From the NCBI GenBank assembly GCA_034509495.1, contig CM067523.1, positions 17,183,052-17,247,051 on the forward strand: a DNA stretch of 64,000 nucleotides. Reading direction: 5' to 3'. Under the pieces are notes generated by a model. That model saw only the letters and a list, made by a program, of their open reading frames with translations. It did not search any database and was not told the origin of the DNA. Made by a program: the position numbers and the translations under genes. Of this stretch, positions 35,789 through 47,486 are shown piece after piece. Numbering within the stretch: position 1 is the first letter of the stretch; every line of letters begins with the position of its first letter. The stretch is from Acestrorhynchus altus (lineage: Eukaryota; Chordata; Actinopteri; Characiformes; Acestrorhynchidae).

Positions 35789-36480
35789 ACTCATCTTTTC
35801 TTGGATCCTCTCTATTCATCTCCTCACTTCCTTTCTCTCTTCTCTTTTCTTTCTCTTCTTCATTGTCTTCTCTTTTGTTTTCTTTTTGCTTGTTTGTCCT
35901 CCTCTCTTCTTTATTTACTTTTCATTAATTCTCCTCTCATTTTGTCTCATCTCTTTTGTCTTCAGCTTGACTTTTTTTCTTCTCTTACTTTCTCTCCTTC
36001 ATTTTCATTCCCTGTCTCTTGAAAAAGGAATCAAGCTCTTCTTGACACTTCTTGATTATTCTCTTCAACACTTTTATTACTTTCTTCTCTCTACACTTTG
36101 TTTTCCCTTTATTCTTTTTTGGCGGGTTCTTCTTCTCCTTTAGTGTCTCCTCTTTTTAGGTTCATGTCTTATTTTTGTTTTTTGTTGTACATATTGCTGT
36201 TCAGTTCTATATGGTAACATTTTCTTATATTACTCTTTTTTTCTTCTGTTTCTTTCTCTTTTCTAAAGTTCTTTTTTGTCCTGCTGTTTCTTTTCCTCTT
36301 TTGTCACATTTTTCTTTCTTCTTCCTGTCTTCTCTTTTCTTCTCTAACGTTCTTGTTATCTCTTTAATGCCCTTTCCCACGTTTTTCATGCTCTGTTTTT
36401 GCTTGTTTCTCTGCTTTTCACTTTTCCATTCATCTATCCTGCGATTTTATCCCCCTTCCCCCATTTCCCCCTCTTTTCTC
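35789..36480. repeat. Pyrimidine-biased decayed flank of the minisatellite
   Basis: Long runs of T and C (TTTTCTT, CTCTTCTTC) with increasing irregularity; probably an older decayed part of the same tract. Confidence 0.6.
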
Positions 36481-36609
36481 CTGGATTCTGTTGGAAAACT
36501 CATCGCAGGATTGGTCAGTGCAACTGAGGACATGAATGTGAATGTTTTGACTACTTTTTCCCTTCATATTTTCTTCGGTCTTCATATTATCTTCAATCTG
36601 ACTCAAAGG

Positions 36610-36610
<1 letters not shown>

Positions 36611-36647
<37 letters not shown>
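36611..36647. repeat. (CA)n microsatellite
   Basis: About 18 CA units. Confidence 0.96.
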
Positions 36648-36650
<3 letters not shown>

Positions 36651-36659
36651 AACCGAGGC

Positions 36660-37773
36660 ACTCATCAAGTAAACCACGTCAGAGATGACAGCAGTACCTT
36701 CTGTCGTGTGTCACTTCAGCAATTACTAAGGCAAAAAACACAGGATATATACATATAAATATATTTTCTTGTTGTCGGGCCATGTGCACCTGCTGTCATC
36801 ACCAACCGCTCCAGTGCACGTGATGCAGGCACAAGGCAACTTCTGTAGTGCTGAAACAAACAAGGCTACATATAAATAAGGCTCATATTTAGAGAAAAAT
36901 TGCAGAGCGTGGTGCCTGTCAACAACGAGTATCTCTTCTTTTCAAATAACCATCTCTTCCAGCAGATATGACCTCTAAACCAGTCCAAGTTGTCCAAGTT
37001 GAGTTCAATATCCCAAGTCTAACACATGTTCGTCCATGGATTCACACCCTGCTCCTGTGAGCCTCGTCTGTGTGCTGACTTGTGTATGACAGTGTTTGTT
37101 TTCCTTGCATTTCTAGGACTTAAAGGTTTGGTCTTCGTAGGACAGAAATGTTAGTTAGAAATGTGTGCGGCCACAAGTTTACCTGGTGGGTGAAAGCATG
37201 TCTTTTCAGTGACTGAGTTCAAGGTTGGAGTATATGTAATGGTTCCACTTCCTGCCGTATAAAAACAAGTAAGTCTGTGTGTGTCTCTGCCTGGACTTGT
37301 AGACTTGTTCCGGAGATATTTTCATCCATGCTCCCCTGCTGAAAGCAGTCGATCAGCATCTTGTCTCGAGCTGCAGTGACGTCGGAGCTGTGGCCGAGTG
37401 GGGCAGCACATAGGAGCGTTTCAGGCTTGATTTGTCAGAGAACAGCATGTCGCACTTCTCAGACACACTAGAACTTGTCGCACGTTCATGGTCAGGAGCG
37501 AGTGCTGCAGTTCATATTACCTCATTTTAAAGAATGGTTCAAACAGGAATTCTTGGGACAATTGTTCTGTTTACTCCAAAATGTTGCTGTCAACCCCAAA
37601 CACCTTTGAGCCCTTGGTTTATCACTCTGTGAGATGTACAAAAACAGCTAATCCAAAGGTAATATTTCAAAAATTGCCTGTCATTGTGCATCGACCAGCT
37701 TTAATTCATATTAACAGTGCCAGCTGGAGGAATATAACCACATGGTCACGTTTTGGAATGTTTTAGTCCACCA
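36660..37773. other. No gene seen
   Basis: No recognised gene or element. Confidence 0.5.
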
Positions 37774-38921
37774 TTCTCCCAGAAACAGAGCTCTGCCTCA
37801 CCCCAGAAACAGAGCCCTACCTCACCCCAGAAACAGAGCCCTTCACCCCTAAACAAGTCTAGCTCACCCCTAAACAGAGCTCTAGCTCACCCCTAAACAA
37901 GGCTCTACCTCACCCCAGAAACAGAGTCCTACCTCACCCCAGAAACAGAGTCCTACCTCACCCCAGAAACAGAGTCCTACCTCACCCCAGAAACAGAGCC
38001 CTACCTCACCCCAGAAACAGAGCCCTACCTCACCCCAGAAACAGAGCCCTACCTCACCCCAGAAACAGAGCTCTAGCTCACCCAGAAACAGAGCTCTAGC
38101 TCACCCCCCAGAAGCAGGCTCCTGGCTCACCCCAGAAATGAGCTCTACCTCACCCCAGAAACAGGCTCTAGCTCACTCCAAGCGGACCTTTGGCTCACCC
38201 TAGAAGCAGGCTCTAGCTCACCCCAGAAGCAGACTCTAGCTCACTAAACCAGGCTCTAGCTCACCCAGAAACAGGCCCTACCTCCCACCTAGGAAACCAG
38301 AGCCTCTAGCTCACAGAAACAGGCCCTACACTCACCCTAGAAACAGGCTCTGCCTCACCCCCAGAAACAGCTCAGCTCACCCCAGAAATGGAGCTCTAGC
38401 TCACCCCAGAAACAGAGCTCTACCTCACCCCAGAAACAGAGCTCTAGCTCACCCCAGAAACGGACCTCTAGCTCACCCTAGAAACAGAGCTCTAGCTCAC
38501 CCCCAGAAGCGAGACTCTAGCTCACCCTAAACAGGCTCTGGCTCACCCCAGAAGTGAGTCTCACCCTAGAAACCAGGCCTACCTCACCCCAGAAACAGGC
38601 TCTGGCTCACCTAGAGAAAACAAGTAAATCTCTGGCTCACCCTACAAACAGAGCTCTGTCACCCCAGAGCAGGAGACTCTAGCTCACCCCTAAGAAATAG
38701 ATACAGCTCACTTGACATAGAGCCCTACTCACCCTGAGAAATGGGCTCTGGCTCACCCAGAAACAGAGCCCTACCTCACCCTAGAAACAGAGCTCTACCT
38801 CACCCAGAAACAGAGCTCTAGCTCACCCTAGAAAACAGAAATGCATCTCTAGCTCACCCTAGACACTGAGCTCTAGCTGACCCCAAAAAGGGCCTCTAGC
38901 TCACCCAAAACCAGAGCTTAG
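37774..38921. repeat. Minisatellite of about 24 bp, roughly 45 units
   Basis: The unit is close to CTCACCCCAGAAACAGAG plus CTCTAG or CCCTAC. Near 37880-38090 neighbouring units are identical, including three successive copies ending TCCTAC. To the right units become irregular (insertions, CAGG for CAGAG, CTGG for CTAG). The repeat has stops in most frames and no gene features. Confidence 0.97.
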
Positions 38922-38929
38922 TTTTAGAC

Positions 38930-40248
38930 AGGTCCATGCTGCATGGTGTCTTGGAAATATAATTTTACGAGATCACATGCACTCACTGCAGTGTTGTAGT
39001 TAATAGTGGGAAACTTGTTGATTAGACATACACAACTTCCCGGCAAATACATTTCATTAAATTAAAGTTAAATTAAATTACTTTAAATTAAATGAAAGTT
39101 CTGAAATTTCATTTGAAACATTTGCAATCAAGTTTTGCATCAAGTTTTTCTTTGGTGAAGTTCAGCATGTGAATTTGTGTCCCCAACCACTTGTGTGACC
39201 TGTGTTGAGCTCTATACTGTCTCTGATTGCTGAATCATTGATTGCTACAGTTTCAGAGCAGGAGATGTTGTACAGCTCATTTCGTGCAGATTATTAAAGT
39301 GGAAGAGCTAACAAGCTCTTCTCTGAGAGCTCCTTATTTTCGCTGCTGTCGCTACGATACTGTGAAACTCCTGACCTTAAAAACAGGTTTGTTTACACCG
39401 TTGATTTCCGGCCTCCCTTGCAGCCACGCTCATTTCACAAGGCCAATTTGGACAAACATGTCCTGGCTTGACGAGCACATTCAGGATAAGGAGAAAATTA
39501 AGAACAGCTTCGGGAAAAGTTCTCCTTGTCAGTGGGACGTGCAATAATCCGACAGGAGGCTTTTCACATGTCCTACACGTAACATATTCTGCTCATCCGC
39601 CATAAGCAAACATCTCTAATCTGCCTCAGCCAGTGCTCTCTCACTCACTGGGATGGAGAAGAGAAATGAATTTCAGGACAACATTTATAGATTGGTGTTG
39701 CTGATGAGGTCATAGGTCACATTATATTATGCTGGCAGGAAATTGTTGCTTTTCGATTATTTAAAGGGACACTCGAGCATGCTTCCGGCTTAACAGCTTA
39801 CACTGAGAAAGCCCTTTTCCCCACACTTTTTATATAAACTCGTGAACAACAAGCTGCTCCAATTTAGGGTTGGGTTTTGGAGGCCCAGGACTGGTTTATA
39901 GATCACCTACCTGACTGAGTAGCGCTCGTCTTTTGAGGGAGACTCAAGGGGAGCTCTGATTTCTGCTGCTATGTATTAATTCGTCTTCTTCACGATTAAT
40001 GTGTCCTTCCACTGCAAACGATGCCGGTCAGAGAAACCCGTAATGTTCTATCTTATGTGATTTATTGATTCTAACAGAATGAAAACATTACTCACTCAGT
40101 GTGTGTCCTACTCACTCTATTTTCCCTTCGGTAAGACAAAATCAGCTTCCTTTTCTGATACAAAATCTTTTTAAACAAAGATTTTCTCATGACATCTGTT
40201 TCCACACAACCATAAACTACTTGAATACAAACACCATCATATGTATGA
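38930..40248. other. No gene seen
   Basis: Intron sequence with no recognised gene or element. An AAATTAAA-rich stretch lies at 39055-39095. Confidence 0.5.
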
Positions 40249-40378
40249 CACTGTCCATTTTATCGGCTCCTCTTATCAGGAGCACTTTGTAGTTCTATAA
40301 TTACAGAATGTAGTTCATCTGTTTCTCTGCAGACATTATTCTCCTCCTTTCACCTCCTTATTCTACAATGGACAGGAT
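40249..40378. mobile_element. Arm of the long inverted-repeat element (second copy at 61608)
   Basis: GTAGTTCTATAATTACAGAA, GTAGTTCATCTGTTTCTCTG and the closing CAATGGACAGGA match the arms of the element at 61608-62090. Only one arm is present; a SINE body follows immediately. Confidence 0.72.
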
Positions 40379-40680
40379 CTCTCCCTCGGGGGTTGGGTAG
40401 ATGGTGCTCTTCCCACATCACATACAAGTGTGCTGCTGGTCGCCGCAGGCATCTGCCGACCATTGCACCAGAACTGGGGATCTGGCGTTCTCCTCCAATC
40501 GCGATGGCTGCCCGGCAACGATGCAAATGGCGGCAGTTCCAAAAGAGGCAGTAGGAATCCATCCATGACTCGGAGGAAACATGTGGACGATCTCTCCCCC
40601 TGGCATTGGGAGCAGACACGGGATTTGGGATGGATAATTGGCACGTCTAGGGTGAAAATTGGAAAAATGGAAATGTTTAG
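40379..40680 (+). repeat. SINE body, 5'-truncated copy
   Basis: Shares GGGTAGATGG-GCTCTTCCCA, GTGTGCTGCTGGTCG-CGCAGGC, CGATGGCTGCCCG and AACGATGCAAATGG with the SINE at 16024. The tRNA-like head is missing. The tail extends further here (GGGATGGATAATTGGCACGT), so this copy shows the 3' part better. Confidence 0.72.
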
Positions 40681-40689
40681 CACACCAGA

Positions 40690-41546
40690 TACGGGAGGTT
40701 CCCTCATATCAGAATATTATCACCACCTCCATGTGTAGATACCCTATAGGACTACTTCTAAAGTTCTATTAACAGTCTGTATTCCATGTTTTTTTGAAAA
40801 CTTTTTTTTTTGTCAGAGCAGGTTTTTGGGTCATATTAGGAGTAAAAGTATTAACTAATGAATTGTTTTCATTAAATACATTCAACACAGTCTATATAAA
40901 ACTATCAAAAAGCCTGTTATATAGACTGTGTGGACTGTAAGATGTGACGGTAGGTTTTCAAGCTTTAGCAGTGTTTACGTATTCCATTTTAAAGCCTTCA
41001 AGAAAGGTCAGTTGTCAATGACATAGGTGGAAACAAAAGCCTACTCTTCAAAGAACACTAACTGCGTGTTTCCAGAAATATTAAATTCTATTTATACCTC
41101 TTTTGAGATCCACAAATATTTCTGTTTTTATGCCTCATTTAGTTGTAAGAAGATAAACAGACCAGTAACCGCAGTGGATTGGAATAGTTTTCCCATAATA
41201 TTTAGAGCTGTCGTGAGTGTTTTGCTGCTTATGACAAACAGAGGCCTAAAAATCTGCCAGTTTCCAACTGCTTCTGTGCTGTGGCAAGATCTCCCCATTC
41301 TCTGTGCTTTCAGACCATTCTAGAATGTCTTCCAAGGAAAACCATCAACTAAAGTTTTGTACTTTGTCTCCAGCTTCAAAGAGCTGCTGCTTTTTTCTCA
41401 CGCCAGCCGTGAGTGTTAGGGAGTCAGTGAAGAACAGAACGTTGTTCTTTCTTTACACCTTTTCCTTTAAATGATGTCAGCATCGTGGGCTGCACTACTA
41501 TAAATAGGCTCGTTCTTTTAAGCAATTATAAGAGTTTATTTGGAGA
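40690..41546. other. No gene seen
   Basis: No recognised gene or element. Confidence 0.5.
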
Positions 41547-41564
41547 ACACACACACACACACAC
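41547..41564. repeat. Short (CA)n run
   Basis: About nine CA units, with further CA-rich sequence to 41583. Confidence 0.85.
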
Positions 41565-41583
41565 ATGCATGCTCACACACACG

Positions 41584-42361
41584 CATCTACGCACTGTGAC
41601 ACATATGCACGTTCACCAATGAAACTTGTGCTGTTTAATAATATAAGACGTTATATAAGATGTTTCTATCTCCAACGCTGTTTAACCACATAAAGAAGTT
41701 AATAATTTAAAGTTGTTATGTAAGTGTTTTGCATATTCTCAAATTGTTTGGTGAATAACGGAGCTGTAGAGAAGCCCAGGAAAGCCCCACTGTGTGCTTG
41801 GAGATGCAGGAGGGGAACATAACACTGCTGGATAACCCAGAGAAAGAGTTGGAGAGAGAGTTAAAAAGAGGAACAATAGGAAGACAGCAGGATTGCTGAG
41901 CATGGGACACAGTTTAGGGGGTGGGGTGGAGCAGTATGATATGTTATCCTGAAAAGCATCCCCTCGTTTTGATACCGGTCGCACCCCATTAGAACTAACC
42001 AGCTAACCAGAGACTTAACCTGCCTCTTAACTTGTAGAAAGTAAAGTGACAAAAGCTCAAAATACTATCTTAGATTGATGGTTTTAACCCTCTGTTGCCA
42101 AACAGCAGCGTAGTCAGGTATTATAGTCCTGATCTGAACTGAGACCCTTGTGTTATTCTCTGTCGTGCTAAAGATACAGCTGTTTGTTCTGTCTTTCGTA
42201 TTCATCATGTTTCAGCAGTATATTGTGGATTTCAGTAAAACTGTATTCCCTTGAGTTGTGTTCCTCGACTGTTTAGAGTTGTGTGGGTGAGTTGAACCGG
42301 GGACTCTGCAGTAATTTATTAAAATATCATAGAACTCTGGCAAAGCAGTTGTCTAATATAG
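41584..42361. other. No gene seen
   Basis: No recognised gene or element. Confidence 0.5.
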
Positions 42362-42895
42362 TACAGGCCAAAGGTTTGGACACACCTTCTCATTCAATGC
42401 GTTTTTTGTATTTTCATGACTATTTACATTGTAGATTCTCACTGAAGGCATCAAAACAAGGAATGAACACGTGGAGTTTTGTACTCAACAAAAAAAAAAG
42501 GTGAAATAACTGAAAACACGTTTTATATTCTAGTTTCTTCAAAATAGCCACCCTTTGCTCTGATTAATGCTTTGCACACTCTTGGATTTCTCTCAATGAG
42601 CTTCAAGAGATAGTCACCTGAAATGATTTTCCAAGAATCTTGAAGGAGTTCCCAGAGGTGGCTCATTGAGAGAATGCCAAGAGTGTGCAAAGCATTAATC
42701 AGAGCAAAGGGTGGCTATTTTGAAGAAACTAGAATAGAGAACATGTTTTCAGTTATTTCACCTTTTTTTTGTTAAGTACAAAACTCCACATGTGTTGGTT
42801 CATAGTTTTGATGCCTTCAGTGAGAATCTAATGTAAATATTCATGAAAATACACAAAACGCATTAAATGAGATGTGCCCAAACTTTTGGCCTGTA
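42362..42895. mobile_element. Palindromic Tc1-type element with arms over 200 bp
   Basis: TACAGGCCAAAGGTTTGGAC at the left is the inverted copy of the right end CCAAACTTTTGGCCTGTA. The arms stay complementary for more than 200 bp (both contain the GCTTTGCACACTCTTGG block or its complement) around a spacer of about 70-80 bp near 42590-42665. It has no coding sequence. The ends and TA flanks fit a Tc1/mariner non-autonomous element. Confidence 0.88.
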
Positions 42896-42939
42896 CTGTA
42901 TATCCCATTGCATTATTAATTGCAGTATGAATTATTACT

Positions 42940-43155
42940 CAGGATCAGAGTAACCTACAGACATGATACATTATAACAAATACCATATCATATGGTAAAT
43001 AAATACCATAACCATGGTCTCAGTGTTGTGCGTCAGTTCATTTATCAGAGTAATTGAGCATCAGAGTGTCAGGAAACAGCTCGAATTCACTGGTTTCCAA
43101 GTGAATTAAATCCCAAAGGAGCTTCCAGTACATGCTTACTACCCTGTCCACATGT
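42940..43155 (+). repeat. Unnamed interspersed repeat X, copy 2 (partial)
   Basis: Contains GGATCAGAGTAACCTACAGA (also at 53690) and the GGAGCTTCCAGTACATG / CTGTCCACATGTAC core of the family. The right part is missing; a hAT-like MITE follows. Confidence 0.68.
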
Positions 43156-43164
43156 ACTTGCTTT

Positions 43165-43312
43165 AATGCAGTGCTTCCCAACCCTGTTCCTGGAGGCACA
43201 CCTGCTCTGCATGTTTTAGAGCTTACCCTGCTCTCCACACACCTGCTTCAACTAATCAGCTCATTAACAAGCCCTTCAGAGTTGCAAGGGGTGTGTTAAA
43301 GCTAAAATGTGT
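43165..43312. mobile_element. hAT-like palindromic MITE, partial
   Basis: Begins CCCAACCCTGTTCCTGGAGG and contains ACACACCTGCTTCAACTAAT, as in a fish MITE family also represented at 62437-62640. The right arm is incomplete. Confidence 0.6.
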
Positions 43313-43749
43313 AGGGCGTTTTTTGGAGACGTACGAGTAACATTCTAACCTTTCTGCTGTAAAAAATGTGTCCGACTCACCTCAGTCTTTGTGCAGGATG
43401 ATCTTGGTCCTGGCTGAGTTCTGGATAGATGTTATGAGAGGAATCCCCCTGAACCATTCCAGTGGTGCATATATGGTGATATTTACTAATTCAGTGCTAG
43501 TTTGAGTCAGAGTTCAGCCTCATTTCATCAGAGTTGAGGCCGGCAGGTATTTTTGATGAGATGTAGCAGACAAAGAGGCCATTACGAAGCTGCCCACTCA
43601 CTCTGAACCTCCTGGAGCTCTGACAAACTGCCTCCCACTCCTGGTGGTTTTCGAGGGACTGTTGTCATTCTCAGGTACCTCAGAAAGCACAGGTACTCAA
43701 CTGGATCCATCAAAGGCCAGAATGTCTTAAACAAATGTTTGTTTGTTAG

Positions 43750-43955
43750 TTTTTAGTTTAGTTTTAGTTGTTACTTCAGATAATTCCTCTCCAAAGTCCT
43801 GGATGGTGCTTCATCATTCCAGAGAACACAGTTCTACTGCTTCACAGCTCAGAGCTGGGGGGCTTTACACCCATTTAGACACCCTGTATCATGCTTCCAA
43901 AAGGGTCAACATTGTTTAACTGCTCCAGAGAGTCGTGTTTTGCTACAGATGTGCT
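43750..43955 (+). mobile_element. Tc1-type relic, family B, copy 2
   Basis: Contains GAGAACACAGTTCTACTGCT and CTGGGGGGCTTTACACCC, then GCTCCAGAGAGTCGTG. It joins repeat X at about 43955; the same junction exists at 47487 on the other strand. Confidence 0.68.
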
Positions 43956-44330
43956 TCTGTCTAAGCATTGGTAGCTGGTCTCATCATTGTGTGGTGAATC
44001 AGCGAGTAATCCAGCTTGGAATACTAAATTTCACTTTTTTCAAACTAAAATCTCAGTTTAAATGTCAAAAGAGCTGCCAGTGCATGTTTACTGCTCTGTC
44101 CACATGTACATGCTCAACCTGCATACAGACTCTGACTGATCAGAGAGAGGGGGAGGGGCTAATGACATCACTGATCAGATATTAGGTTATAGAGGACAAT
44201 GAGAAGGGAGGGCCTGTTTGCTCTCTTTTTTGCTCAGTTTTCAAATTTAGAGTCCTGAGAAGTGATAATATTGATACATACATAAAGAACAAAAATGATA
44301 AAGGACATTCAAGTTGTTGGTTTTTTTTTT
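43956..44330 (+). repeat. Unnamed interspersed repeat X, copy 3 (joined to Tc1 relic)
   Basis: From GTGCTTCTGTCTAAGCA through the GCCAGTGCATGTTTACTGC core and the GATCAGATATTAGGTTATAG block, ending near a T-rich run. Its 5' boundary with the Tc1 relic matches copy 4. Confidence 0.72.
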
Positions 44331-44684
44331 TGTTTTTTTTTTTCAAACACTGTCAAATATTTTTCAAGAATTTTCAGCCCCAAACATTCTGGATGATCAA
44401 TTTCCAAAAGGGTTTCTAGTGGACTGTTTTTAGTTGTTCAGTTTGGTATGCAGTGTAGAACTATTGTACAGTAGAATAGAAACACATAATATTGGTTGTT
44501 CTTTACTTTAATTGTTGTAAAGCCACTCTTCTGCCAAAACTACCCAGTTGGGTTGTATTTGTGCAAGATTCTATTCCATTATATTCATTTGGTGGAGATA
44601 TTCTCCCACTTTTTAATCTTAAATTACTGCTGGTTAGAATAGAGCCATCATGGAAATGCTCCCTTTTAGCCGTGGTAACAATAT

Positions 44685-44685
<1 letters not shown>

Positions 44686-44746
<61 letters not shown>
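44686..44746. repeat. (AATC)n microsatellite
   Basis: About 15 AATC units. It lies at the tail side of the adjoining retroelement-like 3' end and may be its target-primed tail. Confidence 0.95.
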
Positions 44747-44747
<1 letters not shown>

Positions 44748-45460
44748 TCTTTATTTATGTAGCATGTTTCAGACAAAATCAAATAGGTGTTCATAGTGCT
44801 TCACAAGTGATTGACAGATAAAAGAGTTACAAATAAAATGATAGGAAGGACAAAGGATAAATGAAGGATAAAAAACTAAAGAAACAAGAAAGAAGTAAGA
44901 CATAAGTATTAGAGATTAAACAAGGAAACTATGGACTTAAATATAAAATGAAATGTACCAATGTGGAATAAAATGCAACACTTGTCAGTTATAAAATGTA
45001 AAATGAATAACATTAGAATAAAATGCATTTTAAATAAAGTTAATAAAACATTAACTACATCAAAACCAGACTAAATAATATATAGATATATAGATATTTA
45101 TATATATATAGAGAGAAGCTGCTCTCAGTGTTTCAGTGGCATTTCTGAGATGTAGTCTGGTGCAAGACCATGAAGTCCTTTATAAACCAATTAATAATAA
45201 TAAAAAAATCAATGTGATAACTAAAAGGAAGCCAGTGTAATGACTTTTAAACAGGTGTTGTGTGCTGTCTTTCTGACCAGAAAGGAGATCTTTACAGGAG
45301 TCTAACCTGCTAGTTATGAAGGCATGCATCAGCTTTTCTCACTTTGCAGATGGAGAGCATTTCACTCAGTTCTATATAATTTGACTGCAGTTATTAAAGT
45401 CCCAGTATTAAACTGGGAGTTCAATGGTCGTGGAGGTCAGTAAGGCTGGAATTTATATAT
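44747..45460 (-). mobile_element. 3' end of a non-LTR retroelement, minus strand (probable)
   Basis: CTTTATTTATGTAGCATGTTTCA next to (AATC)n, and the downstream blocks CATGAAGTCCTTTATAAACC and TTACAGGAGTCTAACCTGCT, resemble the reversed 3' region of a LINE common in fishes. No coding sequence is readable, so the assignment rests on these blocks. Confidence 0.5.
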
Positions 45461-46254
45461 TAAGCACAATGTAAAGTTCAAAACAGTGAAAATGTTGCTA
45501 CCAAAACAAAATAAATGAGCCCGGAATAACTCATTCTAGAAACTGTTCACTTCAGTGATAATGAACAGCACACTTTACCAAAGCTGTGGATCTGTATTGT
45601 TTATACAAACACACAGATTAGATTGAATTGGATCAGATCGCATTGGTATCAGTGTCGACTCACAGTCACCATTAAGGTACTCTTTCATTGGAAGTCAAAT
45701 AAAAAGATTTAATTGCAGGTTATCTTTTAGCATTTCTATTGTTCCCTCATTTGTACACATTGCCAGATTTAAAAAAGAGAGAGATATAAAAAAGTTTTTT
45801 ATCTTTTTAAGTTTTATTTGCCATTAAGCAGAAAAATGCCAGAGTTTGCATGCTGGTTACTGTTTGTCATGACTCTGCTGCTGCCTAAAAACAATATTAC
45901 TTAATCTTCTAATCAGCTTCCTCTGGTGCTGTTAATTATTCTGACACTGCCAGGCCAGTTAATTAATGCTGATAATTAGCTCATTGGCTAAGTTATTACT
46001 ATGACATAGTCAGTAACCTGGCTGCTGGGCTGCACAAAACTACAGAGCACTCTAGAAATAACAGCATTTGTGTAGAATGATTGAATTAGAGTTTAGACTG
46101 TAGGTTAGTCCCTATGACTGAATCCCAGTATACCAGTAATGATGTTGAGTATTCAGTCAGTGTTAGTTAAACTATACAAGACCTCTTCTCTAGGCATTGT
46201 TCACTGCTAGACATACCTCCACAACACACTAAGACATTTTGCCCCGTTGACATA
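45461..46254. other. No gene; possible conserved non-coding segment at 45880-46025
   Basis: No gene or repeat recognised. 45880-46025 is unique in the window and rich in homeodomain-like TAATTA cores (GTTAATTATTCTG, CAGTTAATTAATGC, GATAATTAGCTCATT). Conservation cannot be tested here. Confidence 0.35.
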
Positions 46255-46960
46255 CTTTGAGAAGGGGGCGCATCATTGGACTGAGAGAAGGATGGTCATT
46301 TAGATTAATTGGTCACCATCTAGGCCGTTCTGTCTAAGCCACTTTAGTTTGCAGTTGTGTCCGAGAACGAGAAACCTGGACTGCTATGGACTGGATCTGT
46401 ATCATCTTTTGCAATGAATCCGGGTTCTGTAGACAGCGAACGGGATCCAGTATGAAGACCTTGAGGTGAGCGCTTCAATCCTGCATTTGCTGTAGAGCAT
46501 AACACTGCCCCAACTGCTGCTGTGATGAACTGGGGAGCCATCGCATACGACAGTCGGTCACCCCTAGTAGTGATACAAGGGACACTAACAGCTCAGTGAT
46601 ATGAGCAGGACATCTTGCGGATCACTTCTAATGGAGCTTCCAACTTGGCATTGTTCAGCAGGATAATGCTCCCACACACAGCTAGGGTTTCGCCGGAATG
46701 TCTCAGCCAGACTGCAACACCTCCTTGGCCGTTTGCCAGATTTATCACCAGTATTGGAGCACCTTCATCATTACATTCACACAGAAAGATTCGTTCCATT
46801 CCAACAACTCCTTACTGGTGGGTTATTCTTTGTCAATGAGTGCACATGCTGTGTAAAAATGAAACATTCTCCTGTGGTGTCATGGAACAGTAAGCACACT
46901 ATCCGTTTCAAACGCCAGGTTTGAGTATTTCCTGTACATGGCCTGGTCTAATTGACCACC
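46255..46960 (+). mobile_element. Tc3-like transposon, degenerate transposase
   Basis: A decayed Tc1/Tc3-type transposase on the plus strand. 46268-46340 reads IIGLREGWS...LGRSV (DNA-binding part). Near 46410 the first catalytic Asp position reads FCNESGF, Asp changed to Asn. Near 46658 QQDN keeps the second Asp, followed by a shifted frame with ARVSPECLSQTATPPWP. DLSPVLEHL near 46738 keeps the Glu of the third region. The block 46496-46618 aligns with 5197-5315. Frame breaks prevent a product. Confidence 0.78.
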
Positions 46961-47199
46961 TGTCAGTGGAATGTCATAGAAGCAAGGTGAGATGGTGTCA
47001 AAAATCAGCTCAAAGTCTGCTTTAAAATAGCAGAAGTAGCAAAAGGTTTGGACTCAATCATATGATTAACTTTCCTTCACTTTCTTTTATTTCCTCAACT
47101 CTGGTCATTAGCTAATGATCTCAGGAGGTAAGAGTAAGAAACATTTAACTGAGCTGGAGACGTTTGATGTTTGTGTGATCTGTGCATCATGGTCAGGAT

Positions 47200-47486
47200 G
47201 ATGACCCTCCAGGACTTGTGATCAAATTTCAGGATAAAAACAGCCCCTCCCCCCTTGTTTTCCTTTATAACCCAATATCTTGGTCAGTGATGTCATCAAC
47301 CCTGCCCCTCTAGCTGATCAGTTGGAGTCTGTATGCATGTTGAGCATGTACACTTGGAGGAAACATGCACTGGAAACTTCTTTTGACATTTAAACGAATG
47401 AATTTTAGTTTTCCGAGCTGGATTACACTGATTAATCACACAGTGATAAGACAACCATAAGCAAGCATTGCTTATACAGATGTGCA
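47200..47486 (-). repeat. Unnamed interspersed repeat X, copy 4 (inverted)
   Basis: The reverse complement reads GTGCTTCTGCACATCTGTATAAGCA ... TTCCAGTGCATGTTTCC ... CATACAGACTCCAACTGATC ... GATATTGGGTTATA, as in copies 1 and 3. It abuts a family B Tc1 relic at 47487. Confidence 0.75.

Noticed and set aside
34868..36143. Open frames up to 411 codons on the plus strand and 210 on the minus strand
   Set aside because: They lie in the polypyrimidine minisatellite. Low-complexity Leu/Ser/Phe or Arg/Glu/Lys translation on both strands at once is an effect of the repeat, not coding.
37774..38921. CRISPR-like array of regular short repeats
   Set aside because: Units are head-to-tail without unique spacers, in a vertebrate intron. 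It is a minisatellite.
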